Of a stretch of 5,422 nt of DNA, positions 1 through 5,422 are shown piece after piece; the stretch's first letter is position 1, and each line of letters opens with the position of its first letter. This DNA is from a bacterium (GTDB taxonomy: Bacteria > Desulfobacterota > S145-22), in assembly GCA_027073795.1 (NCBI GenBank), contig JALTEW010000463.1, positions 1 through 5,422 of the forward strand, in the 5' to 3' direction. Made by a program: the position numbers and the translations under genes. The notes under the pieces are model-generated. The model searched no databases, had not been told where the DNA came from, and saw only the letters and a program-made list of their open reading frames with translations.

Positions 1-1
1 G

Positions 2-133
2 AAGGGCAATTCGGTTAGGTTAAAACTTAATGGAAGGTATGATGTTGCGGCAATTCCTCGGATTATTCCGGTATTGGAAGCTATGGTCAAAATCGTTTTA
101 GCAGATCACTATCTAAGAAATCGCGCAATTTAA
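2..133 (+). CDS. aroC: Chorismate synthase, C-terminal end (partial, 5' end outside the window)
   Basis: The open frame from the left edge to TAA at 131-133 encodes 43 residues that look like the end of chorismate synthase. This enzyme makes chorismate from 5-enolpyruvylshikimate 3-phosphate using reduced FMN, the last step of the shikimate pathway. The visible piece contains the C-terminal family signature: Gly-Arg-x-Asp-Val, then Ile-Pro-Arg, Pro-Val-Leu-Glu-Ala-Met and Leu-Ala-Asp-His-Tyr-Leu. The usual Arg-His-Asp triplet reads Arg-Tyr-Asp here (codons 35-43), a small oddity. The protein stops soon after the Leu-Ala-Asp-His helix, so it has a short C-terminus. It lies upstream of the other aromatic genes in the same direction and is separated from them by a terminator-like hairpin. 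Identification rests on the C-terminal signature only, because the N-terminal part is not visible. Confidence 0.88.
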   Translation, partial: KGNSVRLKLNGRYDVAAIPRIIPVLEAMVKIVLADHYLRNRAI

Positions 134-176
134 AGGAAAGGGAAATAACAGGATGGACAGATTATTTGAGAGTAAT

Positions 177-206
177 TTGACAAAAAACACATGGAGAAAT
201 TTTTAT
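177..206 (+). promoter_or_regulatory. Possible sigma70-type promoter in front of the aromatic operon
   Basis: A perfect TTGACA lies at 177-182. An 18-base spacer follows, then TTTTAT at 201-206, which matches the -10 consensus at four of six positions. Transcription would begin near 213, upstream of the terminator hairpin and about 155 bases before aroA'. The -35 is convincing but the -10 is weak and lies in a T-rich run where such matches occur by chance. If real, the downstream operon can be transcribed separately from aroC. Confidence 0.35.
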
Positions 207-224
207 TTTTATGCCTGGAGAGCC

Positions 225-291
225 CCACCCGTGCGCCCGGCGAGGTGTAACCTCAAAGGCCATGGGTGGAGATACCATCCATGGCCTTTTT
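225..291 (+). promoter_or_regulatory. Candidate attenuator: antiterminator strand competing with the terminator stem
   Basis: CCACCCGTG at 225-233 can pair with CATGGGTGG at 261-269 over nine positions, one of them G-U. The second strand is also part of the 5' arm of the terminator hairpin (255-269), so the two structures exclude each other. A small hairpin, GAGGT/ACCTC with a three-base loop (242-254), fits between the two antiterminator strands. This arrangement is typical of transcription attenuators, and the gene that follows is the first committed enzyme of aromatic biosynthesis. The pairing is seen in the sequence. A regulatory role is inference, and the signal could be a stalled ribosome, a protein or nothing. 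Confidence 0.4.
255..291 (+). terminator. Rho-independent terminator between aroC and aroA'
   Basis: The arms 255-269 and 275-289 pair over 15 bp with a single G-U wobble, around a five-base loop (AGATA, 270-274). A run of five T (287-291) overlaps the 3' arm and continues into TATATA. This is the strongest hairpin I could find in the window. It may simply end aroC transcripts, or it may be the regulated terminator of a leader for the downstream operon. The reverse strand lacks a comparable T run, so it should act only in the + direction. Confidence 0.85.
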
Positions 292-369
292 ATATAAGCC
301 ACCACGAAAAAGAATTGATACGTGATGGGGGGAGGACACTCAAAAAAACTAACGATAAAGGAGAGGAAA

Positions 370-1221
370 ATGATTGGCAAGGAAATCAGGCTTGAGAGGA
401 TCATCAACCGAAACACGGGTAAAACTGTGATTGTTCCTATGGATCATGGGGTCAGTTCCGGTCCCATTGTGGGAATTACAGATATGAAAAAGGCTATGAC
501 GCAGGTGGCAGAAGGTGGGGCCAATGCCGTGGTGGTCCATAAGGGGGTTGTGATTCACGGACATAGGAAAAGCGGTCCGGACATGGGCCTAATCGTTCAC
601 TTATCCGCAAGCACCTCACTATCGCCGGAGCCGAATGCCAAGACCCTGGTGTGTACGGTAGAGGAGGCCATAAGGCTCGGAGCAGACGGCGTATCAGTTC
701 ATGTCAATATAGGGAATGATGGAGAAAGCAGGATGCTGGAGGACATGGGTCGTGTCGCTGAAAAGGCCTCTTACTGGGGTATACCCCTTTTGGCCATGAT
801 TTACCCCAGGGGCGAAAGGATCAAATACGAGTATGACCCTGAAGCGATCAAACACGCGGCCCGGCTTGGGGCCGAGCTTGGGGCCGATATGGTGAAGGTT
901 TCCTATACCGGAGATCCTGACTCCTTCAGGGAAGTGGTAAAAGGCTGCGATGTGCCTGTAATCATCGCAGGAGGTCCGAAGATGGAATCGGATCGGGCGG
1001 TTCTTGAGATGGTCAAGGGCGCAATGGAGTCAGGGGCAGCAGGGATATCTATTGGCAGAAATGTCTTCCAGCACTCCAATCCCACCAGGATGGTAGCAGC
1101 CCTTGCCATGATTGTTCACCAGGGGGCGAGCGTTGAAGAAGCCATAGATTTTTTGAATGGTAACGACGGAGGAAAAGATGAAACAAACTACAACCGGCCC
1201 AACAAACGCGCCGCTGCTTGA
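370..1221 (+). CDS. aroA': 2-amino-3,7-dideoxy-D-threo-hept-6-ulosonate (ADH) synthase
   Basis: This 283-residue class I aldolase-like TIM barrel condenses 6-deoxy-5-ketofructose 1-phosphate with L-aspartate semialdehyde to give ADH, the first step of the alternative route to dehydroquinate. Residues named for the Methanocaldococcus enzyme MJ0400 (Asp33, Tyr153, Schiff-base Lys184) all align with a constant offset of eight: Asp25 in VPMDHG, Tyr145 in MIYPRG and Lys176 in MVKVSYTGD. Phosphate-binding loops are visible as AGGPK (200-204) and GISIGRNVFQ (225-234). The ATG at 370 is chosen because AGGAG lies six bases upstream and because it starts just before the conserved RLERI segment; a frame opening at GTG 322 or ATG 325 has no good ribosome site. 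The last 15 or so residues form a polar tail that overlaps the start of pheA. It is the first gene after the terminator and heads the operon. The main alternative, a class I fructose-bisphosphate aldolase relative, is less likely given the aromatic neighbours. Confidence 0.93.
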   Translation: MIGKEIRLERIINRNTGKTVIVPMDHGVSSGPIVGITDMKKAMTQVAEGGANAVVVHKGVVIHGHRKSGPDMGLIVHLSASTSLSPEPNAKTLVCTVEEAIRLGADGVSVHVNIGNDGESRMLEDMGRVAEKASYWGIPLLAMIYPRGERIKYEYDPEAIKHAARLGAELGADMVKVSYTGDPDSFREVVKGCDVPVIIAGGPKMESDRAVLEMVKGAMESGAAGISIGRNVFQHSNPTRMVAALAMIVHQGASVEEAIDFLNGNDGGKDETNYNRPNKRAAA

Positions 1222-2287
1222 TAAACTCAGAAGCCGGATAGATGAAATCGACTTACAGATACTTTCCCTTCTTGCTGCAAGGCAGTCAATAGCCAAGGAT
1301 ATTGGTCTGCAGAAAAGGAGAATGGGGTTCGATTTGTTTGACCCTGCCCGCGAGGAGGCGGTAATAGAGCGGCTGATGAAACAAATCACCCCCCCCTTAA
1401 CCGCCAGAGATGTCAGAACTATTTTTACCGAGATAATCTCTGCGGCGCGCTCTATCCAACAGTCTATTGCTGTTGCATTCCTTGGTCCTGAGGGCAGCTT
1501 TTGCCATCAAGCCGCCGCCAGGTTTTTTGGCAGCGCTCCCGAGCTTCGGCCAGAACAGAGCGTGGAGGATGTGTTTTCAATGGTTGAAAAAGGTCAGTGT
1601 ATGATGGGAATGGTCCCTATAGAAAACTCCTACCAAGGTTCGGTTACCAGCACCCTCGACCTTTTTTACGAGTATGACCTGAAGATACAGGGAGAGATTT
1701 TTTTAAGGATAAGACATCAGTTGTTAAGTAACGAGCAAGATCTGAATAAGATTCGCTATGTTTACTCGCATCCCATGGCCCTTGCTCAATGTCGTACTTG
1801 GCTTAAGAAAAACATGCCGGGTGTGAAAATCATAGAGACCGGCAGCACCTCGGAAGCCGCCCGGCGGGTATCTACGAGGGAAGAGGCGGCGGCTATTGGA
1901 AGTGAGATCGCCGCCAGGATTTATGATTTAAAGATCGTGTGCCAGGATGTTGAGGACAATATAAATAACATAACCCGTTTTCTGGTTATTGGGAAGGGTT
2001 CGCCAGAGCGATCTTTAAGAAATAAGACGTCTCTCTTGTTTTTCCTTCCCCATATGGCAGGAACCCTGAATAGGGCTATATCGCCTCTTGCCCAAAATAG
2101 CATAAACATGACCCGCATAGAGTCGAGACCAGCGAAGGGCAAGAAATGGGAGTACCTGTTTTTCGTGGATATTGAAGGACACAAAGACGACGATAACGTT
2201 GCACATGCCCTACGGGAAATGGAAAAGGCCTGTAGCTATTTTAAGCATCTCGGTTCATATCCAACAGGAGGCGAACCATGGGATTAG
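1178..2287 (+). CDS. pheA: Bifunctional chorismate mutase / prephenate dehydratase (P-protein)
   Basis: This cytoplasmic enzyme of 369 residues turns chorismate into prephenate and then phenylpyruvate, the precursor of phenylalanine. Residues 13-96 are an AroQ-type chorismate mutase. All catalytic positions of the E. coli P-protein can be matched: Arg18, Arg35, Lys46, Asp55, Arg58, Glu59 and Gln95. Residues 99-272 are the prephenate dehydratase domain, with FLGPEGSF (101-108), VPIENS (146-151), GSV.STLDL (154-162) and the catalytic Thr in ITRF (265-268). Residues 284-360 are an ACT domain with GTLNRAIS (295-302) and ESRP (315-318), the two Phe-binding motifs, so feedback inhibition by phenylalanine is likely. 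The ATG at 1178 has GGAGG five bases upstream; an upstream ATG at 1157 has no such site. Its first 44 bases overlap aroA', and its end overlaps tyrA by 10. A run of eight C lies at 1389-1396. Confidence 0.96.
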   Translation: MKQTTTGPTNAPLLDKLRSRIDEIDLQILSLLAARQSIAKDIGLQKRRMGFDLFDPAREEAVIERLMKQITPPLTARDVRTIFTEIISAARSIQQSIAVAFLGPEGSFCHQAAARFFGSAPELRPEQSVEDVFSMVEKGQCMMGMVPIENSYQGSVTSTLDLFYEYDLKIQGEIFLRIRHQLLSNEQDLNKIRYVYSHPMALAQCRTWLKKNMPGVKIIETGSTSEAARRVSTREEAAAIGSEIAARIYDLKIVCQDVEDNINNITRFLVIGKGSPERSLRNKTSLLFFLPHMAGTLNRAISPLAQNSINMTRIESRPAKGKKWEYLFFVDIEGHKDDDNVAHALREMEKACSYFKHLGSYPTGGEPWD

Positions 2288-3078
2288 AACATCCAAAGGT
2301 GGGTATCGTGGGTGGCACGGGCAGAATGGGCTCCTGGTTCGCAAGGTTTCTTGAACGTCAAGGTCTCGAAGTGGTCCGGACGAGTCGTTCGACGGAACTT
2401 CTTCCACGGCAGGTAGCGGCCATGTGTGATGTGGTTGTGGTATCCGTCCCCATAAAGGATACCATGGACGTCGCACGGGAGATAGGCCCGCTGATTCCCG
2501 AGAATGGTCTCCTAATTGATCTTACCTCTATCAAAGCAGAGGTGATCGATGCCATGTTAAAATACTCCGTCTGTCAGGTTGTGGGGCTTCATCCCCTTTT
2601 CGGGCCTGAGAGCAGCGGGGATTCCGACACTAAGCGCATTGCCGTATGTCCCGCCAGAGGGGAACAGGGGTATCACTGGGTGATGCACATCGCTACCAGA
2701 GGGGGGTTAGAACCGCTTGTCATTGATCCCTTACTCCATGACCAGCTTATGGGGATAGTTCAGGGAGCAAACCATTTTGCCCTGATCGCCCTGGCCCTCG
2801 CCATCAAGGCGTCCGGCCATAGGCTTGAAGATATTCTGAACAGTTCGACGCAGACCTTCGAACAAACCGTGAAAAGAATCAGGGCCATGCTGGAACAACC
2901 ACCCCATCTTTTTGCTTCTTTGTTGTTGGACAATCCCTATTCAAGAAGCTCCATCGATTCCTATGTGGCATCGTGTCGGCGTCTCGCAAAGGTGATTAAC
3001 AGGGGGCAAAGGGATGATTTCGAGGAACTCTTTTGTTCGCTGAGACAATTTTTTCAGATAGAGGAGGGAATATTATGA
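2278..3078 (+). CDS. tyrA: Prephenate dehydrogenase
   Basis: This 266-residue monofunctional enzyme oxidatively decarboxylates prephenate to 4-hydroxyphenylpyruvate, the tyrosine precursor, with NAD(P). The N-terminal Rossmann fold shows VGIVGGTGRMG (8-18), and VVVSVPI (53-59) and LIDLTSIK (79-86) follow. GLHPLFGPES (103-112) carries His105, which aligns with the proposed catalytic histidine of the dehydrogenase domain of E. coli T-protein. A later HDQLMGIVQGANHF segment also matches that subfamily. No chorismate mutase domain is attached; that activity is on the neighbouring PheA. I do not see an added ACT domain. AGGAGG lies six bases before the ATG, inside the end of pheA, with which it overlaps by 10 bases. 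Its TGA overlaps the aroB' start as ATGA. The order places Phe and Tyr branch enzymes in the middle of the common-pathway genes. The exact cofactor preference cannot be read from the sequence with confidence. Confidence 0.94.
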   Translation: MGLEHPKVGIVGGTGRMGSWFARFLERQGLEVVRTSRSTELLPRQVAAMCDVVVVSVPIKDTMDVAREIGPLIPENGLLIDLTSIKAEVIDAMLKYSVCQVVGLHPLFGPESSGDSDTKRIAVCPARGEQGYHWVMHIATRGGLEPLVIDPLLHDQLMGIVQGANHFALIALALAIKASGHRLEDILNSSTQTFEQTVKRIRAMLEQPPHLFASLLLDNPYSRSSIDSYVASCRRLAKVINRGQRDDFEELFCSLRQFFQIEEGIL

Positions 3079-4067
3079 AAGAAGTTTGGGTTCATGCGGA
3101 TCCATGGGACAAGGAACTCGTCACAACCGCCCTGGAGTCAGGGGCTGATGCCGTTATCGTCCCAGATGAAAAGGTAACGGCAGTCAAGAAGCTTGGAATT
3201 ATCAAAACCGTCTCAGAGAACGGAGACCTGAAATGGGGAGAAGATGTGATGGAGTTAGAGATAACAGGCGCTGGAGATGAGGAGAAGATCGTAAGACAGA
3301 GCCGGGACAAAAAGGTGGTGGTCAAAACCACAGACTGGTCGATCATCCCCCTCGAAAACCTGATCTCCAGAGCGGACAACATATATATTGAGGTTCACAA
3401 TTCAGAGGAGGCTAAAACCGCTATGGGTATCTTGGAAAAAGGGGTTGCCGGAGTCATTGTCAGGGAACCTGATCCAGGTCGCTTAAAGGAAATAATCAAT
3501 GGGGTGAAGTCTTGTAGTGAAGTCCTGGAGCTTGTGGAGCTTCGAATCGATTCGGTGACGCCTGCATCAATGGGGGACAGGGTATGTGTGGATACCTGCA
3601 CGATGATGAAGGAAGGGGAAGGCATTCTAACAGGCAATAGCAGCCAGGGACTTTTTCTAATACATTCTGAGAGTATAGAAAACCCTTATGTTTCTCCCAG
3701 GCCCTTTCGTGTCAATGCGGGGGCGGTCCACGCCTACGTGAGAGTGCCCGGAGGAAAGACCCGATATCTGTGTGAACTCATGGCGGGTGACGAGGTGGTT
3801 GGGGTCGATTCAAAGGGACGCACGATGAACCTGACGGTGGGAAGGGTGAAGATAGAGCGGAGGCCGATGCTTCTCGTCCAGGCAATAGGACCAAATGGGT
3901 TGGTCAGCGCCATTGTTCAGAATGCCGAAACAATCCGTTTGGTGGGTGTAGACGGAAAACCTGTTTCAGTGGTTAACCTTAAACCCGGTGATGAGGTTCT
4001 GGGTTTGGTAGAAGAGGCGGGAAGACATTTTGGATACAAGATAAAGGAATCCATTGCGGAAAGATAG
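3075..4067 (+). CDS. aroB': 3-dehydroquinate synthase type II
   Basis: This enzyme converts ADH to 3-dehydroquinate by NAD-dependent oxidative deamination and cyclisation, so it completes the route begun by AroA'. It is unrelated to the classical AroB, which acts on DAHP. The 330 residues show the family's conserved core: GDRVCVDTC (167-175), KEGEGILTGNSS (179-190), HSES (197-200) and NPYVSPRPFRVNAGAVHAY (203-221). The C-terminal half continues with Leu-Met-Ala-Gly-Asp-Glu-Val and KIERRPMLLV segments typical of the family. The protein is about 30 residues shorter than my recollection of MJ1249, and the core looks complete. ATG 3075 overlaps the tyrA stop by four bases and has GGAGGG six bases upstream; an in-frame start at 3033 lies deep in tyrA and has no support. 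Its presence with aroA' is strong mutual evidence for both assignments. Confidence 0.94.
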   Translation: MKEVWVHADPWDKELVTTALESGADAVIVPDEKVTAVKKLGIIKTVSENGDLKWGEDVMELEITGAGDEEKIVRQSRDKKVVVKTTDWSIIPLENLISRADNIYIEVHNSEEAKTAMGILEKGVAGVIVREPDPGRLKEIINGVKSCSEVLELVELRIDSVTPASMGDRVCVDTCTMMKEGEGILTGNSSQGLFLIHSESIENPYVSPRPFRVNAGAVHAYVRVPGGKTRYLCELMAGDEVVGVDSKGRTMNLTVGRVKIERRPMLLVQAIGPNGLVSAIVQNAETIRLVGVDGKPVSVVNLKPGDEVLGLVEEAGRHFGYKIKESIAER

Positions 4068-4095
4068 GTTGTATAAACAGATAGCAGGAGAGAGG

Positions 4096-4764
4096 ATGTT
4101 TTGTATCCCCATCATGGCACAAGATAATTCCGAGGCCTTGGCAAAAATGAAAAGGGCCGCCTCTGCGGCTGATGTATTTGAGATAAGGCTTGACACGATG
4201 GAAGCTTTTGACCTCAAAGAGTTAATCGACCTTTCCCCCAGGCCGCTTCTTGTAACATATCGTTCCAGAAGTGAAGGCGGCAGGGGAATCTTAGACCCGG
4301 AAGTCAGTTCTGAATACCTCCTTCAGGCCGTGAGGTACGGGGCTGACTATATTGATATCGAGCTAACCATGCCGTCTCCATTGCGGAGCAGGATCCTTCG
4401 GGAACGAGGTTCGACCAAGGTAATTATATCAAAACACATAGAATCCCATACCCCGTCTCTTTGGGAATTGGAGGAAATCTTTAAAAAAGCTGTGGAAGCA
4501 GGGGGCGATATCATTAAGATTGTTGCTTATGCCAAGTCATGGGAGGATAATCTGAGAATAGTGAAAGTTATCCCCCTGGCCAAGAAAGCAGAGTTAGAAG
4601 CCATTGCCTTTTGCATGGGACAGAAGGGGAGACTAAGCAGGGTCATTTCTCATCTTATGGGTGGGGCGATGAGTTTTACCCCGTTTGAATATGGAGAGGA
4701 ATCGGCTTACGGACAGATCCCAGTGAGCGAGATGAAGAAGATTCTTAGGTATTTTAATCCATGA
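4096..4764 (+). CDS. aroD: 3-dehydroquinate dehydratase, type I
   Basis: This enzyme dehydrates 3-dehydroquinate to 3-dehydroshikimate through a Schiff base. The 222 residues form a TIM barrel with all the type I marks: EIRLD (29-33), VTYRSRSEGG (53-62), Glu89 in IDIE, His114 in ISKHIESHTP and Schiff-base Lys141 in DIIKIVAYA. The His-Lys spacing of 27 equals that of the Salmonella and E. coli enzymes (His143, Lys170). FCMGQKGRLSR, then a Ser-Phe-Thr-Pro-Phe segment and GQIPV, close the active site. The ATG at 4096 puts the first beta strand at once after Met and has AGGAG five bases upstream. A TTG at 4054, inside the end of aroB' and preceded by AAGGA, would add 14 residues and cannot be excluded. 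The gap from aroB' is 28 bases, the only true gap in the operon. Its TGA overlaps the aroE ATG. Confidence 0.93.
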   Translation: MFCIPIMAQDNSEALAKMKRAASAADVFEIRLDTMEAFDLKELIDLSPRPLLVTYRSRSEGGRGILDPEVSSEYLLQAVRYGADYIDIELTMPSPLRSRILRERGSTKVIISKHIESHTPSLWELEEIFKKAVEAGGDIIKIVAYAKSWEDNLRIVKVIPLAKKAELEAIAFCMGQKGRLSRVISHLMGGAMSFTPFEYGEESAYGQIPVSEMKKILRYFNP

Positions 4765-5422
4765 AGATAGATCAGCGCACAAGCCTTTATGGCGTGCTTG
4801 GTTATCCTGTCAGACATTCCTTAAGCCCTGCTATCCACAATGCGGCCTTTGCTGCAAAGGGTATAAACGCCGTTTACCTCGCCTTTGAAACGATGGATGT
4901 TGAGGGCGCCATGCAGGCGATGAGGCCTCTTGGAATCAAGGGAATGAGCGTTACGATACCTTATAAATCAGCCGTGATTCCCTTCCTGGATAAATTAGAT
5001 CGACTCGCGGAAGATATAGGGGCAGTCAATACCGTGGTTAATCAAGATGGATGTCTGGTTGGTTATAATACGGACGCCACGGGGGCTCTGAAGGCCCTGG
5101 AGCAAAAGATCGATCTGATGGAAAAGGATTGCCTTATTGTAGGGGCCGGGGGCGCGGCTCGCGCTATTGGCTATATCCTGAAAGAGCATGGCGTGAGATT
5201 AACCATCACCAATCGCACGTCTTTTAAGGGGGAATCCCTGGCGGAACGGTTGGATTGCTCCTTTATACCCTGGGAAGAGAGAGGTGGGTGCAAACCGGAT
5301 ATTGTCATCCAAACCACCCCCATAGGGATGACTCCGAATATAGACGAGTGTCCGCTTCCCGGGAGCGCTATAAGAAGGGGCATGACGGTTATGGATGTCG
5401 TTTACAACCCCGCCCATACCAG
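4761..5422 (+). CDS. aroE: Shikimate dehydrogenase (partial, 3' end outside the window)
   Basis: This NADPH enzyme reduces 3-dehydroshikimate to shikimate. The 220 visible residues have no stop, and the family usually runs to about 270-290, so roughly the last 50-70 are missing. The substrate domain shows YPVRHSLSPAIHNAAF (15-30), SVTIPYK with catalytic Lys69, GAVNTVV with Asn90 (87-93) and GYNTDATG with Asp105 (101-108). The NADP Rossmann domain shows VGAGGAARAI (127-136) and NRT (151-153), the motif that favours the 2'-phosphate of NADP. Later TTPIGM and VVYNP segments also fit AroE. The ATG overlaps the aroD stop as ATGA. No strong Shine-Dalgarno site precedes it, so it probably depends on translation of aroD. 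Nothing looks degraded in the visible part. Confidence 0.95.
   Translation, partial: MKIDQRTSLYGVLGYPVRHSLSPAIHNAAFAAKGINAVYLAFETMDVEGAMQAMRPLGIKGMSVTIPYKSAVIPFLDKLDRLAEDIGAVNTVVNQDGCLVGYNTDATGALKALEQKIDLMEKDCLIVGAGGAARAIGYILKEHGVRLTITNRTSFKGESLAERLDCSFIPWEERGGCKPDIVIQTTPIGMTPNIDECPLPGSAIRRGMTVMDVVYNPAHT

Noticed and set aside
220..291. A T-box or known riboswitch in the aroA' leader
   Set aside because: I could not find the T-box antiterminator sequence or the core of any riboswitch that I know. Only simple competing hairpins are visible.
315..343. TTGATA at 315-320 as a -35 box of a promoter downstream of the terminator
   Set aside because: No acceptable -10 sequence lies 16-18 bases downstream; the expected position reads ACTCAA.
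322..369. Upstream extension of aroA' from GTG 322 or ATG 325, adding 15-16 residues
   Set aside because: No Shine-Dalgarno site precedes either codon, while ATG 370 has AGGAG at the right distance and starts at the conserved N-terminus.
1157..1177. Earlier ATG at 1157 as the pheA start
   Set aside because: It has no ribosome site and would lengthen the overlap with aroA', whereas ATG 1178 follows GGAGG by five bases.
903..1389. Open frames on the - strand opposite aroA' and pheA
   Set aside because: They are shadows of well-supported + strand genes, lack ribosome sites and encode no recognisable protein.
4995..5417. Open frames on the - strand opposite aroE
   Set aside because: They lie across the conserved Asn90, Asp105 and NADP-binding motifs of aroE on the other strand and have no recognisable product.

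Overview
The window holds most of an aromatic amino acid biosynthesis operon, with every gene on the + strand. It starts in the last 43 codons of a chorismate synthase gene (aroC). A regulatory-looking gap of about 236 bases follows, with a strong hairpin terminator. Then come six tightly packed genes: aroA' (ADH synthase), pheA (chorismate mutase fused to prephenate dehydratase), tyrA (prephenate dehydrogenase), aroB' (type II 3-dehydroquinate synthase), aroD (type I dehydroquinase) and the first 220 codons of aroE (shikimate dehydrogenase), which runs off the right edge.

The first two shikimate steps here are the 'archaeal' ones. AroA' and AroB' belong to the route that makes 3-dehydroquinate from L-aspartate semialdehyde and 6-deoxy-5-ketofructose 1-phosphate, not from PEP and erythrose 4-phosphate. 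The remaining enzymes are of ordinary bacterial type, and the P-protein fusion with a C-terminal ACT domain is a bacterial arrangement. A bacterium that uses this archaeal-type entry, has good Shine-Dalgarno sites and has intermediate GC fits a Desulfobacterota ('deltaproteobacterial') anaerobe best. That placement is inference and no marker gene in the window confirms it.

The proteins form nearly one continuous pathway. AroA' makes ADH, AroB' converts it to dehydroquinate, AroD makes dehydroshikimate and AroE makes shikimate. Shikimate kinase and EPSP synthase are not in the window and may lie beyond aroE. AroC then makes chorismate, PheA makes prephenate and phenylpyruvate, and TyrA makes 4-hydroxyphenylpyruvate. 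Junctions are overlaps of 44, 10, 4 and 4 bases and one gap of 28 bases, so translational coupling is likely.

The least ordinary part is the aroC-aroA' gap. A 15-bp terminator hairpin (255-289, then a T run) has a competing upstream strand (225-233) that can pair with its 5' arm. Just upstream is a cluster of Trp, Phe and Tyr codons in one frame, or Phe and Leu codons in another. This resembles an attenuator for an aromatic operon, but the leader frame rich in aromatic codons has no stop before the terminator, so the idea is unproven. I see no mobile element, CRISPR array, tRNA or rRNA, and no undescribed gene family.
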